A stretch of 64,000 nt of DNA from JBAYIE01 sp965279165 (GTDB lineage: Bacteria > Bacteroidota > Bacteroidia > UKL13-3): assembly GCA_965279165.1 (NCBI GenBank), contig OZ257140.1:1860001-1924000 (forward strand), read 5' to 3'. This document shows, piece by piece, positions 36,327-44,808 of the stretch. How positions within the stretch are numbered: position 1 is the stretch's first letter; each line of letters begins with the position of its first letter. The notes below the pieces were generated by a model. It was not told where the DNA came from. It saw only the letters and a program-made list of their open reading frames with translations, and did no database searches. The position numbers and the translations under genes were made by a program.

Positions 36327-36505
36327 GTATTTTATATATTTTAATTGGTTGTAGTTTGTTGCTCGCAATAGTGTTTTTACTTGCCTTTATTTGGTCTGTG
36401 AGGAGCGGACAGTTAGACGATGATTATACACCATCCGTGCGCATACTTTTCGACGACATCAAACCAAAAACAGAAGAAACTGAGAAAAATCAGACTGTAA
36501 CCTAA
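36323..36505 (+). CDS. ccoS: cbb3 oxidase maturation protein CcoS
   Basis: The 60-residue product starts at the ATG inside ATGA at the ccoI stop. It has one N-terminal membrane helix (MSILYILIGCSLLLAIVFLL) and FIWSVRSGQLDD, the CcoS signature, then an acidic tail. CcoS is required for cofactor insertion into cbb3 oxidase. The overlap indicates translational coupling with ccoI. Confidence 0.9.
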   Translation: MSILYILIGCSLLLAIVFLLAFIWSVRSGQLDDDYTPSVRILFDDIKPKTEETEKNQTVT

Positions 36506-36579
36506 GCGATTTCATGTTTATTAATTCTATAATATTACAGTTTTGTTACATTAATAGCACAATAAAATAAATTCACGAT

Positions 36580-38715
36580 ATGCAAATTGAAAAATTCAAC
36601 TACGACAACCGGATTGTCCGAAACTTTGCCATTGCAACACTGATATTTGGTGTTGTTGGTATGTTGGTAGGACTACTGGCAGCTATTCAATTATATGAAC
36701 CGGCTGCAAATTTTGGCAACCAATACACCTCTTTTGGGCGCATTAGACCATTGCATACCAACGCAATCATTTTTGCCTTTGTTGGAAACGCCATTTTCAT
36801 GGGTATTTATTATTCTTTACAAAGGTTATGTAAAGCGAGGATGTATAGTGATTTATTGAGTAATATACATTTTTGGGGATGGCAACTCATCATTCTGTTA
36901 GCAGCCATAACCCTTCCATTGGGTATGACCTCCGGAAAAGAATATGCCGAGCTGGAATGGTTTATCGATATTTTAATTGCTTTGGTTTGGGTTGTGTTTG
37001 GACTAAACATGATTATGACCATTGTTAAGCGTCGCGAAAAACAAATGTATGTAGCGATATGGTTCTACCTGGCAACTTTTGTAACGGTAGCTGTTTTGCA
37101 TATCGTTAATTCAATAGAATTGCCTATCAGTCTTACTAAAAGTTATATGGTTTACGCCGGCGTGCAGGATGCACTTGTACAATGGTGGTATGGACACAAT
37201 GCGGTTGCATTCTTTTTAACTACTCCTTTTTTAGGAATGATGTATTACTTTTTACCTAAAGCCGCAGGCCGTCCGGTTTATTCTTATAAACTATCCATCT
37301 TGCATTTCTGGTCGTTGATTTTTATTTATATCTGGGCTGGTCCACATCACTTATTGTATTCCTCTTTACCTGATTGGGCTCAATCTTTAGGTGTTGCCTT
37401 TTCCATTATGTTAATTGCTCCATCATGGGGTGGTATGGTTAATGGACTATTAACTTTAAGAGGTGCCTGGGATAAAGTAAGGGATGAACCAATATTAAAA
37501 ATGTTTGCTGTTGGTGTAACTGCATATGGTATGGCAACATTCGAAGGACCACTTCTTTCACTTAAAAATGTAAATGCCATTGCGCACTTTACCGATTGGA
37601 TAGTTGGACATGTGCATGTTGGAGCATTGGGATGGAACGGTTTATTAACCTTTGCCATGTTATACTGGATAATTCCAAGGATATTTAATACCACGATTTA
37701 CTCGAAGAAGTTGATGAATGTGCATTTTTGGTTGGCTACCTTGGGAATAGTATTTTATGCTATACCAATGTATTGGAGCGGATTTACGCAAGGTTTAATG
37801 TGGAAGGAATTTACTGCAGAAGGAACATTGCAGTACCCTGAATTTTTGAAAATAACCATACAAATTCTGCCATTGCATATTGTTCGTTCGATTGGTGGAT
37901 TGTTGTATCTCGCAGGATTTTTGGTTTTGATTTATAATATAGTAAAAACCATTGGTCAGGGAAAACTGGTTGCAAATGAACCGGCAGAAGCACCTGCACT
38001 TGACAAATCCACCTTATTTAAAAAGGGCGATTTCTGGCATGCAGTTTTAGAGAAAAAACCGGTTTTGTTTACTGTAATCGCCGTAGTAATGATTTTGGTA
38101 GGTGGTGCAGTAGAAATGATACCAACCTTTACCATCAAATCTAATATTCCAACCATTGCAAGTGTTAAACCTTATACACCGCTCGAATTGCAAGGTAGAG
38201 ATATTTATATTCGCGAAGGTTGTAATACTTGTCATTCGCAATGGATTCGTCCGTTCAGAAGTGAAACAGAAAGATACCAAGGCGAATATTCAAAAGCCGG
38301 CGAGTATGTATATGACCATCCATTTTTATGGGGTTCGAAACGTACCGGTCCGGATTTAATGCGCGAAGGTGGTAAGTACCCTAACAGTTGGCATTACCAT
38401 CATATGATCGATCCAAGAACCATGTCGCCGGGTTCGATTATGCCTGCTTACGATTGGTTAGCTGAACAGAATATTGATATGGAAACAACACCCAAAAAAT
38501 TACAGGCAATGCAAACATTAGGTGTTCCATATACCAACGAAGAAATTGCATCCGGTAACGATGATTTAATGAAGCAGGCAAATGCCATCACACAAAATTT
38601 GAAATCAGATGGTATTGCTATCGAAAGTAACAAAGAACTTATAGCAGTTATTGCCTACTTACAACGCATGGGAACCGACATCAAAAAACAAAACACTGCA
38701 TCTATCAAACCATAA
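36580..38715 (+). CDS. ccoN: cbb3 cytochrome c oxidase, fused CcoN-CcoO
   Basis: The 711-residue product joins both subunits. Residues ~1-480 are the haem-copper subunit with 12 or more membrane helices and its His ligands (RPLHTNAIIFAFVGN, WYGHNAVAFFLTTP, WAGPHHLLYSSLPDW, IVGHVHVGALGWNG). Residues ~485-711 are CcoO: one helix, then the single haem c site C548-N-T-C551-H552 and GSIMPAYDWL with its Met ligand. No separate ccoO exists. The fusion occurs in other Bacteroidota. This is the catalytic core of a high-affinity terminal oxidase. Confidence 0.95.
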   Translation: MQIEKFNYDNRIVRNFAIATLIFGVVGMLVGLLAAIQLYEPAANFGNQYTSFGRIRPLHTNAIIFAFVGNAIFMGIYYSLQRLCKARMYSDLLSNIHFWGWQLIILLAAITLPLGMTSGKEYAELEWFIDILIALVWVVFGLNMIMTIVKRREKQMYVAIWFYLATFVTVAVLHIVNSIELPISLTKSYMVYAGVQDALVQWWYGHNAVAFFLTTPFLGMMYYFLPKAAGRPVYSYKLSILHFWSLIFIYIWAGPHHLLYSSLPDWAQSLGVAFSIMLIAPSWGGMVNGLLTLRGAWDKVRDEPILKMFAVGVTAYGMATFEGPLLSLKNVNAIAHFTDWIVGHVHVGALGWNGLLTFAMLYWIIPRIFNTTIYSKKLMNVHFWLATLGIVFYAIPMYWSGFTQGLMWKEFTAEGTLQYPEFLKITIQILPLHIVRSIGGLLYLAGFLVLIYNIVKTIGQGKLVANEPAEAPALDKSTLFKKGDFWHAVLEKKPVLFTVIAVVMILVGGAVEMIPTFTIKSNIPTIASVKPYTPLELQGRDIYIREGCNTCHSQWIRPFRSETERYQGEYSKAGEYVYDHPFLWGSKRTGPDLMREGGKYPNSWHYHHMIDPRTMSPGSIMPAYDWLAEQNIDMETTPKKLQAMQTLGVPYTNEEIASGNDDLMKQANAITQNLKSDGIAIESNKELIAVIAYLQRMGTDIKKQNTASIKP

Positions 38716-38720
38716 AATTT

Positions 38721-38882
38721 ATGAAACAGTTTTTAGAGCATGTTACAGGGATGGAAGGTTATTTGATTACTTCTATGTTCATTTTTCTCACTTTTTTTAT
38801 TGGATTATTGGTTTGGGTTTTTAAGGCCGATAAATCCTATATCGAAAAAATGAAGAACATGCCACTGGATAAAGAAAATTAA
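38721..38882 (+). CDS. ccoQ: cbb3 oxidase small subunit CcoQ-like
   Basis: This 53-residue frame runs from ATG at 38721 to TAA at 38880-38882. It has one membrane helix (YLITSMFIFLTFFIGLLVWV) followed by a basic tail (FKADKSYIEKMKNMP). Position between ccoNO (5 bp) and ccoP (10 bp), size and topology all fit CcoQ. Confidence 0.85.
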   Translation: MKQFLEHVTGMEGYLITSMFIFLTFFIGLLVWVFKADKSYIEKMKNMPLDKEN

Positions 38883-38892
38883 AAATTAAAAC

Positions 38893-39762
38893 ATGAAAAA
38901 AATAGCAATAATTTTAGGAATGCTAAGCAGTTTTGCGGCTATGGCTGCAACCGGTGCAGCTACTCAACCCATGATAACCTTTCACACGGTTTTGATCGGA
39001 ATCATTATCGTTCTTTCTATTGTTATGTTAATGGTTGTATTCACTTTGCAACAAGTAGTACAGTTATTAAAAAACGAGTCGACAAAAGAAAAGAAAATAG
39101 CGGAACCAGAACTTACTATGTGGGAAAAATTCCTTTCTTTAAAACCTTTATCGGCTGAAAAGGATGTGGAGTTAGATCACGATTTTGATGGTATCAGAGA
39201 ACTCAATAACCCAATTCCACCTTGGTTTAATGTGTTATTTTATGGTACTGTGGTATTTGCTATCGGTTATCTGATTGTATACCATGTATTGAATATGGCG
39301 CCTTTGCAAGCCAAAGAGTACGAAAACCAAATGGCCGAGGCTAAAATCGCCAAAGAAGAATATGTGAAAAAGGCAGGAAATTTGGTGGATGAAAGCAGTG
39401 TGGTTATGCTTAAAGATGCAGCTTTAATTTCCAATGGGAAGGAAACGTTTATGACCAAATGTGCCGTTTGTCATGGAGAAAAAGGCGAAGGTAAAGTTGG
39501 ACCAAACCTTACCGATGCTTATTGGATTCATGGTGGTACCATACAAGATGTATTTAAAACCATTAAATATGGGGTTCCTTCCAAAGGAATGGTAGCCTGG
39601 GAAAACAGTATGAATGGATCGCAAATGCAGGAAGTGGCAAGTTATATTTTAACTTTGCAAGGAACCAATCCTCCGGGTGCAAAAGAACCACAAGGTCAAA
39701 TGGCAATGGATTCAACTTCGGTGCAAGCTGTTGTTGATACTACCATTTCTGCAAGTAAATAA
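38893..39762 (+). CDS. ccoP: cbb3 oxidase subunit III (CcoP), one haem c
   Basis: The 289-residue product has an N-terminal hydrophobic stretch, two membrane helices (~25-50 and ~110-130) and a CcoP N-terminal segment (ELNNPIPPWFNVLFYGTVVF). Only one CxxCH is present, C190-A-V-C193-H194, whereas proteobacterial CcoP has two. The axial Met is probably in PSKGMVAWE. It carries electrons from soluble cytochrome to CcoO. A hairpin with a T-rich tail follows the gene. Confidence 0.92.
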   Translation: MKKIAIILGMLSSFAAMAATGAATQPMITFHTVLIGIIIVLSIVMLMVVFTLQQVVQLLKNESTKEKKIAEPELTMWEKFLSLKPLSAEKDVELDHDFDGIRELNNPIPPWFNVLFYGTVVFAIGYLIVYHVLNMAPLQAKEYENQMAEAKIAKEEYVKKAGNLVDESSVVMLKDAALISNGKETFMTKCAVCHGEKGEGKVGPNLTDAYWIHGGTIQDVFKTIKYGVPSKGMVAWENSMNGSQMQEVASYILTLQGTNPPGAKEPQGQMAMDSTSVQAVVDTTISASK

Positions 39763-39770
39763 TTTTCAGT

Positions 39771-39826
39771 AACACGGTTGTTTTTCATGAACTTTGTTTT
39801 TGATAAACAACCGTGTTTTATTTTTT
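39771..39826 (+). terminator. Intrinsic terminator or attenuator between ccoP and ccoG
   Basis: AACACGGTTGTTT (39771-39783) and AAACAACCGTGTT (39805-39817) form a perfect 13-bp stem with a 21-base loop, followed by a TTTTA and a T7 run. It lies 9 bp after the ccoP stop and 13 bp before the ccoG ATG, so it may cut expression of the assembly genes relative to the subunits. Confidence 0.65.
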
Positions 39827-39838
39827 TATAAAGGAACA

Positions 39839-41257
39839 ATGAGCCATATAGCAACCCCTAGTAACAACGAACATTTCAGAGACACCATATCCCTGGTTAA
39901 TGAAAAAAGCGGCGACCGCGAATGGGTTTATCCAAAAAAACCAAAAGGTTCCTTGTATAATGGACGAACTTGGTTTTCAATAGCATTAATGGTATTGATG
40001 TTTGCAGGACCATATTTGCGAATCAACGACCACCCAATTTTATTGCTGGATATTCTTTCGCGAAAATTTATCATTTTTGGTATCCCTTTCTGGCCACAGG
40101 ATTTACCACTTTTTGCATTACTGATGCTCACTTTTGTTGTTTTTGTAATTGTATTTACCGTTTTGTTTGGTAGGTTATGGTGTGGTTGGGCTTGTCCACA
40201 AACCATCTTTATGGAAATGCTCTTTCGGAAAATTGAGTACTGGATAGAAGGCGACTTTCGCTCGCAAATGAAGTTAGACGATGGACCATGGGATTTCAAC
40301 AAAATTTTCAGAAAGACAACCAAACATATTTTATTTTTTGTTCTATCCTTTTGGATTGCAAATACGTTTCTTGCTTATTTAATAGGTACCGATGAATTGC
40401 AGAAACTGGTTACCGAAGGTCCTGCAGCACACACAGGACAATTTATAGCACTGGTAATTTTTACCATAGCCTTTTATGTAGTATATGCCAAATTCAGAGA
40501 AATTGTTTGTATTGTGATTTGTCCTTATGGTAGATTACAAGGATTGATGCTAGATAAAAATTCCATCGTGGTAGCTTATGATTTTATTCGTGGTGAACCG
40601 AGAGGATTGCGAAAAAAAGCAGTGGAACAAAATTTAGGCGACTGCGTGGATTGTAAACGATGTGTTCATGTTTGTCCAACTGGTATTGATATTCGAAATG
40701 GCACACAGTTGGAATGCATTAATTGTACTGCTTGTATTGATGAGTGCAACGATGTGATGCAACATATCGACAAACCAAAAGGATTAATCCGTTATGCCTC
40801 TCAGGAACAAATTGCTGAAGGACATTCGAAACGGCTTACATACCGCAGTTCAGCTTATGTTGTAATTCTTACCATTTTGGTTTCGTTATTGATTTACTTT
40901 TTGGTAACAAGGAAGGAAGTGGATTTAACTGTTTTGAGAACACCTGGTATGACTTACCAACAACAAGATGATACACATGTAAGTAATATGTATAATTTTG
41001 AAGTAATTAATAAAACATTTAAAGAGCAACATATCGAATTGGTATTGGTAACACCGGATGGTGCAGAACTTAAAATGGTTGACCGCAATAAAAACGATGC
41101 AGTGTTAAAAGAAGGAGATATCATGAAAGGTTCGTTTTTTATTATCCGTAGCCAATCCGATATAAAAAAGAACAATACAAAAGCAACAATTCAATTGTTG
41201 TCGAATAATAAAGTAATCGAAGAAATGGAAACCAACTTTGTTGGTCCGGTTCGTTAA
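39839..41257 (+). CDS. ccoG: cbb3 oxidase accessory protein CcoG/RdxA
   Basis: The ATG at 39839 (MSHIATPSNNEHF) gives 472 residues; an earlier in-frame start at 39794 lies inside the terminator hairpin and is unlikely. Five membrane helices, CGWACPQTIFMEMLFR and CPYGRLQG are followed by two ferredoxin clusters (CVDCKRCVHVCP, CINCTACIDECN) and a periplasmic Ig-like C-terminal domain. CcoG is thought to reduce Cu2+ for insertion into cbb3. Confidence 0.93.
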   Translation: MSHIATPSNNEHFRDTISLVNEKSGDREWVYPKKPKGSLYNGRTWFSIALMVLMFAGPYLRINDHPILLLDILSRKFIIFGIPFWPQDLPLFALLMLTFVVFVIVFTVLFGRLWCGWACPQTIFMEMLFRKIEYWIEGDFRSQMKLDDGPWDFNKIFRKTTKHILFFVLSFWIANTFLAYLIGTDELQKLVTEGPAAHTGQFIALVIFTIAFYVVYAKFREIVCIVICPYGRLQGLMLDKNSIVVAYDFIRGEPRGLRKKAVEQNLGDCVDCKRCVHVCPTGIDIRNGTQLECINCTACIDECNDVMQHIDKPKGLIRYASQEQIAEGHSKRLTYRSSAYVVILTILVSLLIYFLVTRKEVDLTVLRTPGMTYQQQDDTHVSNMYNFEVINKTFKEQHIELVLVTPDGAELKMVDRNKNDAVLKEGDIMKGSFFIIRSQSDIKKNNTKATIQLLSNNKVIEEMETNFVGPVR

Positions 41258-41261
41258 ATAT

Positions 41262-41696
41262 ATGAAATTAAACTGGGGACATAAACTTACCATTTTTACC
41301 GTTGCATTTATGCTATTCATTATTGCATGCGTAACTTTTATGATGAAGCAAAATGTGGATTTGGTGGATGCCGATTATTATGAGAAAGGAATAAAATACC
41401 AAGAAGAGATCGACCAAAGTAAGGAATCGTATCGGTTGGTAAATATTGATTTGGATTCTAATGCCGCAATGTTAACGGTTACAGCCTTGGATAGCAGTAT
41501 AAACAAAATGGAAGGAGATTTGTTTTTTTACAGACCTTCGGATAAGAGCAAAGATTTTTCTATTAAAGTGGGCTGTAGCTATAACGAACCATTTAAATAT
41601 TCGGTTAGTGCATTGGCTAAAGGTCCATGGAAAGTAACTATCCTATGGGAAGATGAATCGGGTAAGCATCAGTTGTTGAAAGAATTTAACCTGTAA
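41262..41696 (+). CDS. ccoH: FixH/CcoH family protein
   Basis: The 144-residue product (ATG at 41262, 4 bp after ccoG) has one N-terminal helix (LTIFTVAFMLFIIACVTFMM) and the FixH pattern VDADYYEKGIKYQEEIDQ, followed by a beta-rich periplasmic domain. CcoH/FixH associates with cbb3 during assembly. It ends one base before the next gene. Confidence 0.9.
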   Translation: MKLNWGHKLTIFTVAFMLFIIACVTFMMKQNVDLVDADYYEKGIKYQEEIDQSKESYRLVNIDLDSNAAMLTVTALDSSINKMEGDLFFYRPSDKSKDFSIKVGCSYNEPFKYSVSALAKGPWKVTILWEDESGKHQLLKEFNL

Positions 41697-41697
41697 A

Positions 41698-42405
41698 ATG
41701 GCACTTTGGATTACTGCTTTTTTAACCGGATTTTTAGGAAGTTTTCATTGTATGGGCATGTGCGGTCCCATTGCTTTGGCATTACCGGATGTCGGTGACT
41801 CAATAGGAGGAAAAGTAACAGGTCGATTAATTTATAATACGGGTAGAATCATTACGTATTCTATACTTGGAATATTACTTGGTGCTTTTGGTCTTGGATT
41901 AAAACTTGCCGGCATGCAGCAAAGCATTAGTATTGGTGCAGGAATACTCATTATCATAATGGTTTTATTTTCTTCCAAAACCATCGAACGCAAAATTGGT
42001 AATCCATTTAAATTGCTTAAAGGTAATACCTTGATGCGCCTGTTTCAACAAAAAACATTTTACTCTCTTTTTGTCATTGGTTTGCTGAACGGTTTATTGC
42101 CCTGTGGTTTTGTGTATGTTGGTTTGATAGGTTCGGTTGCCACGCAAGATGTTTTACATGGAGCAATTTACATGGCCTTGTTTGGATTGGGTACATTACC
42201 AATGATGTTTGGTGTAAGTATGGCCGGACAGTTCATTCATATTCAAATTAGAACACGAATCACCAAAATGGTCCCTTATTTGGCAGTATTAATTGGATGT
42301 GTTTTTATCCTTCGTGGATTGAATTTGGGAATTCCATATTTGAGTCCGAAAGTTTCGGCCGATACCGAAAAGGTGGAGGATTGTTGCAAGCCGGGGGAAG
42401 AATGA
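41698..42405 (+). CDS. TauE/SafE-like membrane protein of the cbb3 cluster
   Basis: The 235-residue product has six to seven membrane helices with SFHCMGMCGPIALALP at the start and NGLLPCGFVYVGLIG in the middle, the pattern of the CcoG-linked 'sulfite exporter TauE/SafE' family, related to DsbD/CcdA-type proteins. Its constant place after ccoH suggests copper or thiol handling for cbb3, which is inference. The tail ends with a Cys pair (DCCKPGEE). A long heptamer array begins 5 bp after the stop. Confidence 0.85.
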   Translation: MALWITAFLTGFLGSFHCMGMCGPIALALPDVGDSIGGKVTGRLIYNTGRIITYSILGILLGAFGLGLKLAGMQQSISIGAGILIIIMVLFSSKTIERKIGNPFKLLKGNTLMRLFQQKTFYSLFVIGLLNGLLPCGFVYVGLIGSVATQDVLHGAIYMALFGLGTLPMMFGVSMAGQFIHIQIRTRITKMVPYLAVLIGCVFILRGLNLGIPYLSPKVSADTEKVEDCCKPGEE

Positions 42406-42409
42406 AGAA

Positions 42410-42533
42410 TTACGGATTTGGGTAGCGGATTAATTTTATTACGAATTACGGATTACGGATTAAGGTAGCGGATTGGTATTATTACGGATTACGAATTTTG
42501 GGTAGCGGATAGATAATATTACGAATTTACGAA
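42410..42533. repeat. Heptamer array 1 with 21-bp super-units after the TauE-like gene
   Basis: Repeated TTACGGA and TTACGAA units mix with TTTGGGT, TTAAGGT, TTTTGGG and AGCGGAT. Three 21-22-bp super-units (three heptamers each) start at 42410, 42453 and 42489, each running from TTACGRA to AGCGGAT. More TTACGAA copies occur at 42439, 42519 and 42527. Confidence 0.75.
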
Positions 42534-42551
42534 AGCTATATTGAAACCACT

Positions 42552-42607
42552 AATGCCAAATGCCAAATGACCAATGCCTAATGACCACTGCCCACTGCCC
42601 AATAACC
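42552..42607. repeat. Heptamer array 2 before the lpdA 3' end
   Basis: Eight contiguous 7-mers: AATGCCA twice, AATGACC, AATGCCT, AATGACC, ACTGCCC twice, AATAACC. It ends 13 bp from the convergent lpdA stop, and its unit is unrelated to that of array 1 beside it. Confidence 0.8.
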
Positions 42608-42620
42608 AATATCGCAAGCC

Positions 42621-44018
42621 TCACATATGCAATGCCCTGTTTCCTGTGGCTGCAAGAGCAGCTTCTTTCACTGCTTCGGCATAGGTTGGATGGGCATGGC
42701 TCATGCGACTGATATCTTCGGCGCTGGCACGAAATTCCATGGCAGTAACTGCTTCGGCAATTAAATCAGCAACACGTGGACCAATCATATGAACACCTAA
42801 AACTTCGTCGGTGTTGGCATCTGCTAATATTTTAACAAAACCGTCGATATCCATGCTGGCACGTGCACGACCTAATGCTCGCATCGGAAACGAACCTGTT
42901 TTGTATTTCGTTCCTGCTTTCTTTAATTCTTCTTCTGTGGCTCCCACACCGGCAACTTCAGGCCAGGTATAAACCACTCCGGGAATCAAGTTATAATTGA
43001 TATGGGGTTTTTGTCCGGCAATAGTTTCGGCAACAAAAACACCTTCTTCTTCTGCTTTATGTGCCAACATTGCTCCTTTAACTACATCACCAATTGCATA
43101 AATACCTTTAACAGAAGTTTCAAGATGTATATCGGTTTCTATTCTTCCGCGTTCATCTGTTTTTAAACCTGCATTTTCTAAAGCAAGACCTTCCGTATAT
43201 GGTTTCCTTCCTACCGAAACCAAACAATAATCTCCTTTAAATTGTACCTCTTCCCCTTTATCGTTATCTGCTATTACAGTAACCTCTTTGCCTTTTGTTT
43301 TGGCACTTTTCACTTTGTGGTTAAAATGAAATTCGAATCCTTGTTTGCGTAAAACACGTTGCAGTTCTTTGCCCAGTGCAGCATCCATGGTAGGAATAAT
43401 GGAAGAAGTATATTCGATAACGGTAACTTTAGCACCCAATCGTGCATACACCGAACCCAATTCCAATCCGATAACACCTCCACCAATTATGATAAGATGA
43501 TTTGGTATTTCAGTCAAGTTTAATGCCTCCGTACTCGTGATTACTCGTTTCTTGTCAATTTCCAGTCCGGGTAAGGAAGCGGGTTTGGAGCCGGTAGCAA
43601 GGATTACTTTATCTGTTTCTATTTCAACAGTAGTATCACCGCTAACTTTAATTTTATTTTTTGTAACAAAGGACCCCATGCCTTTGTAAACATCCACTTT
43701 GTTTTTTTTCATGAGGAAATCAATACCATCACAAGTTTGTTTGATTACGCCGTTCTTGCGTTCAATCATTTGTTTCAGGTTAACTTTGATTTCGCCTCCA
43801 ATATCAATTCCATGTGTTTTGAAATGATGGGTTGCATTTTCGTAATGTTCCGAGGAATCGAGCAGGGCTTTGGATGGAATACAACCTACATTGAGACAAG
43901 TTCCACCAAGGGTATTGTATTTTTCAATCAGAGCCGTTTTAAATCCAAGTTGGGCACAACGAATCGCGGCAACATATCCGCCGGGTCCGGAACCGATGAT
44001 GGTAATATCGTATTTCAT
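42621..44018 (-). CDS. lpdA: Dihydrolipoyl dehydrogenase
   Basis: The ATG at 44018 gives 465 residues starting MKYDITIIGSGPGGYVAA; a longer frame from 44099 is rejected because homologues start here. FAD-binding GSGPGG, redox Cys41/Cys46 (GGTCLNVGCIPSK), NAD-binding GGGVIGLELGSVYARLGA and the His-Glu pair in HAHPTYAEAVKEAA are all present. It is the E3 subunit for pyruvate/2-oxoglutarate dehydrogenase or the glycine cleavage system. No E1/E2 genes are nearby. Confidence 0.95.
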   Translation of the reverse strand: MKYDITIIGSGPGGYVAAIRCAQLGFKTALIEKYNTLGGTCLNVGCIPSKALLDSSEHYENATHHFKTHGIDIGGEIKVNLKQMIERKNGVIKQTCDGIDFLMKKNKVDVYKGMGSFVTKNKIKVSGDTTVEIETDKVILATGSKPASLPGLEIDKKRVITSTEALNLTEIPNHLIIIGGGVIGLELGSVYARLGAKVTVIEYTSSIIPTMDAALGKELQRVLRKQGFEFHFNHKVKSAKTKGKEVTVIADNDKGEEVQFKGDYCLVSVGRKPYTEGLALENAGLKTDERGRIETDIHLETSVKGIYAIGDVVKGAMLAHKAEEEGVFVAETIAGQKPHINYNLIPGVVYTWPEVAGVGATEEELKKAGTKYKTGSFPMRALGRARASMDIDGFVKILADANTDEVLGVHMIGPRVADLIAEAVTAMEFRASAEDISRMSHAHPTYAEAVKEAALAATGNRALHM

Positions 44019-44108
44019 AATAGATAAAATGAATAAAGGACCGCAAAGGTAGGAAGCAACAGTGGAAATAGCTAATTTGGGAATGGTTTCTATACACACA
44101 TAGAAGGA

Positions 44109-44450
44109 TACTTGCTTCGCTGCGTATGAGGCATTTTTTTCTTGTTGTCTTGAGTTTGTAACTCAAGACAAGAAATACTAATCAAGGAGCACTTTGGGCG
44201 TGCTGCAAAAACATTAAATTATTTTCGGGATTATTAAATGATCCCGTTTTGGGGAGGCAACAACCAAAAGGGAATGCCCATACTTGCTTCGCTTCGTATG
44301 AGGCATTTTTTTCTAGTTGTCTTGAGTTTGTAACTCAAAACAAGAAATACTAATCAATTAGCACTTTAGTCGTGCTTAAAATCATTCAATTTAAAAGGGA
44401 TTATTTCATGATCCCGTTTTGGGGAGGCAACAACCAAAAGGGAATGCCCA
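44109..44450. repeat. Two ~170-bp direct repeats with four hairpins each
   Basis: Copy 1 is 44109-44280 and copy 2 is 44281-44450, closely similar throughout. In order each holds a TTGTCTTGAGTT/AACTCAAGACAA hairpin (perfect at 44145-44171), an AGCAC/GTGCT hairpin (44188-44204, 44360-44376) and a GGGAT/ATCCC hairpin (44226-44246, 44397-44415). Each unit is closed by GGCATT at its start and AATGCC at its end. No open frame of coding character is present. Confidence 0.85.
44273..44313 (+). terminator. Terminator-like hairpin at the repeat junction
   Basis: AATGCC-CATAC (44273-44283) pairs with GTATG-A-GGCATT (44296-44307), followed by a run of T. A similar fold recurs at 44444-44482 between copy 2 and the decayed copy 3. 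Confidence 0.5.
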
Positions 44451-44595
44451 AACTACGCTACGCTTCGTTTTAGGCATTTTTTTCTCCGCACGCCCTAAAG
44501 TGCCCATACGCACGAGGCCAATGGAGCACTTTGGGCGTGCTTCAAAAAAAATGCCTGTTTTCGCTATCGCGAAAACGGGCATTCCTTTTGGTTGG
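44451..44595. repeat. Decayed third copy of the hairpin block, next to tRNA-Ser
   Basis: It keeps GGCATTTTTTT at 44473-44483 and the AGCAC/GTGCT hairpin at 44525-44541. A near-complementary segment at about 44488-44503 can pair with 44526-44540, giving a larger stem. It ends in the tRNA terminator hairpin. Confidence 0.6.
44543..44583 (-). terminator. Intrinsic terminator of tRNA-Ser
   Basis: Arms 44550-44564 and 44569-44583 pair over 15 bp with one mismatch around a 4-base loop. On the minus strand the stem is followed by a run of eight T. It begins 13 bp after the tRNA 3' end. Confidence 0.75.
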
Positions 44596-44682
44596 CGGAG
44601 AGTGAGGGATTCGAACCCTCGATACCTGTTACAGTATACGCGCTTTCCAAGCGCGCTCGTTCGGCCACTCTGACAACTCTCC
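44596..44682 (-). tRNA. tRNA-Ser (anticodon GGA)
   Basis: On the minus strand the 87-nt gene has acceptor arms GGAGAGT/ACTCTCC, a T arm with GGTTCGAATCC, a long variable arm typical of class II tRNA, and the anticodon loop CTTGGAAAG. The anticodon GGA reads UCC and UCU. No CCA is encoded. Confidence 0.95.
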
Positions 44683-44789
44683 AAGTTTTAATATCGCTGA
44701 ATTGGCTTGAAAAGCTTGATTCTTGCAATATTCCGAAGCTACAAAGGTAGTGTTTCTGTGCTACCAAGGCAATATCAAAAAATATTACC

Positions 44790-44797
44790 TACATTTG
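44790..44797 (+). promoter_or_regulatory. Candidate -7 box for panD operon
   Basis: TACATTTG, an exact TAnnTTTG match, 12 bp before the ATG. The same 8-mer precedes purE. The -33 box is not clear. Confidence 0.4.
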
Positions 44798-44808
44798 CTG
44801 CGATTTTT

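Noticed and set aside
42410..42607. CRISPR-like array
   Set aside because: Units are 7 bp, contiguous and without spacers, and no cas gene is present.
44406..44684. Open frame on the minus strand across tRNA-Ser
   Set aside because: It translates the tRNA and its terminator hairpin; no coding signature, and the tRNA is certain.
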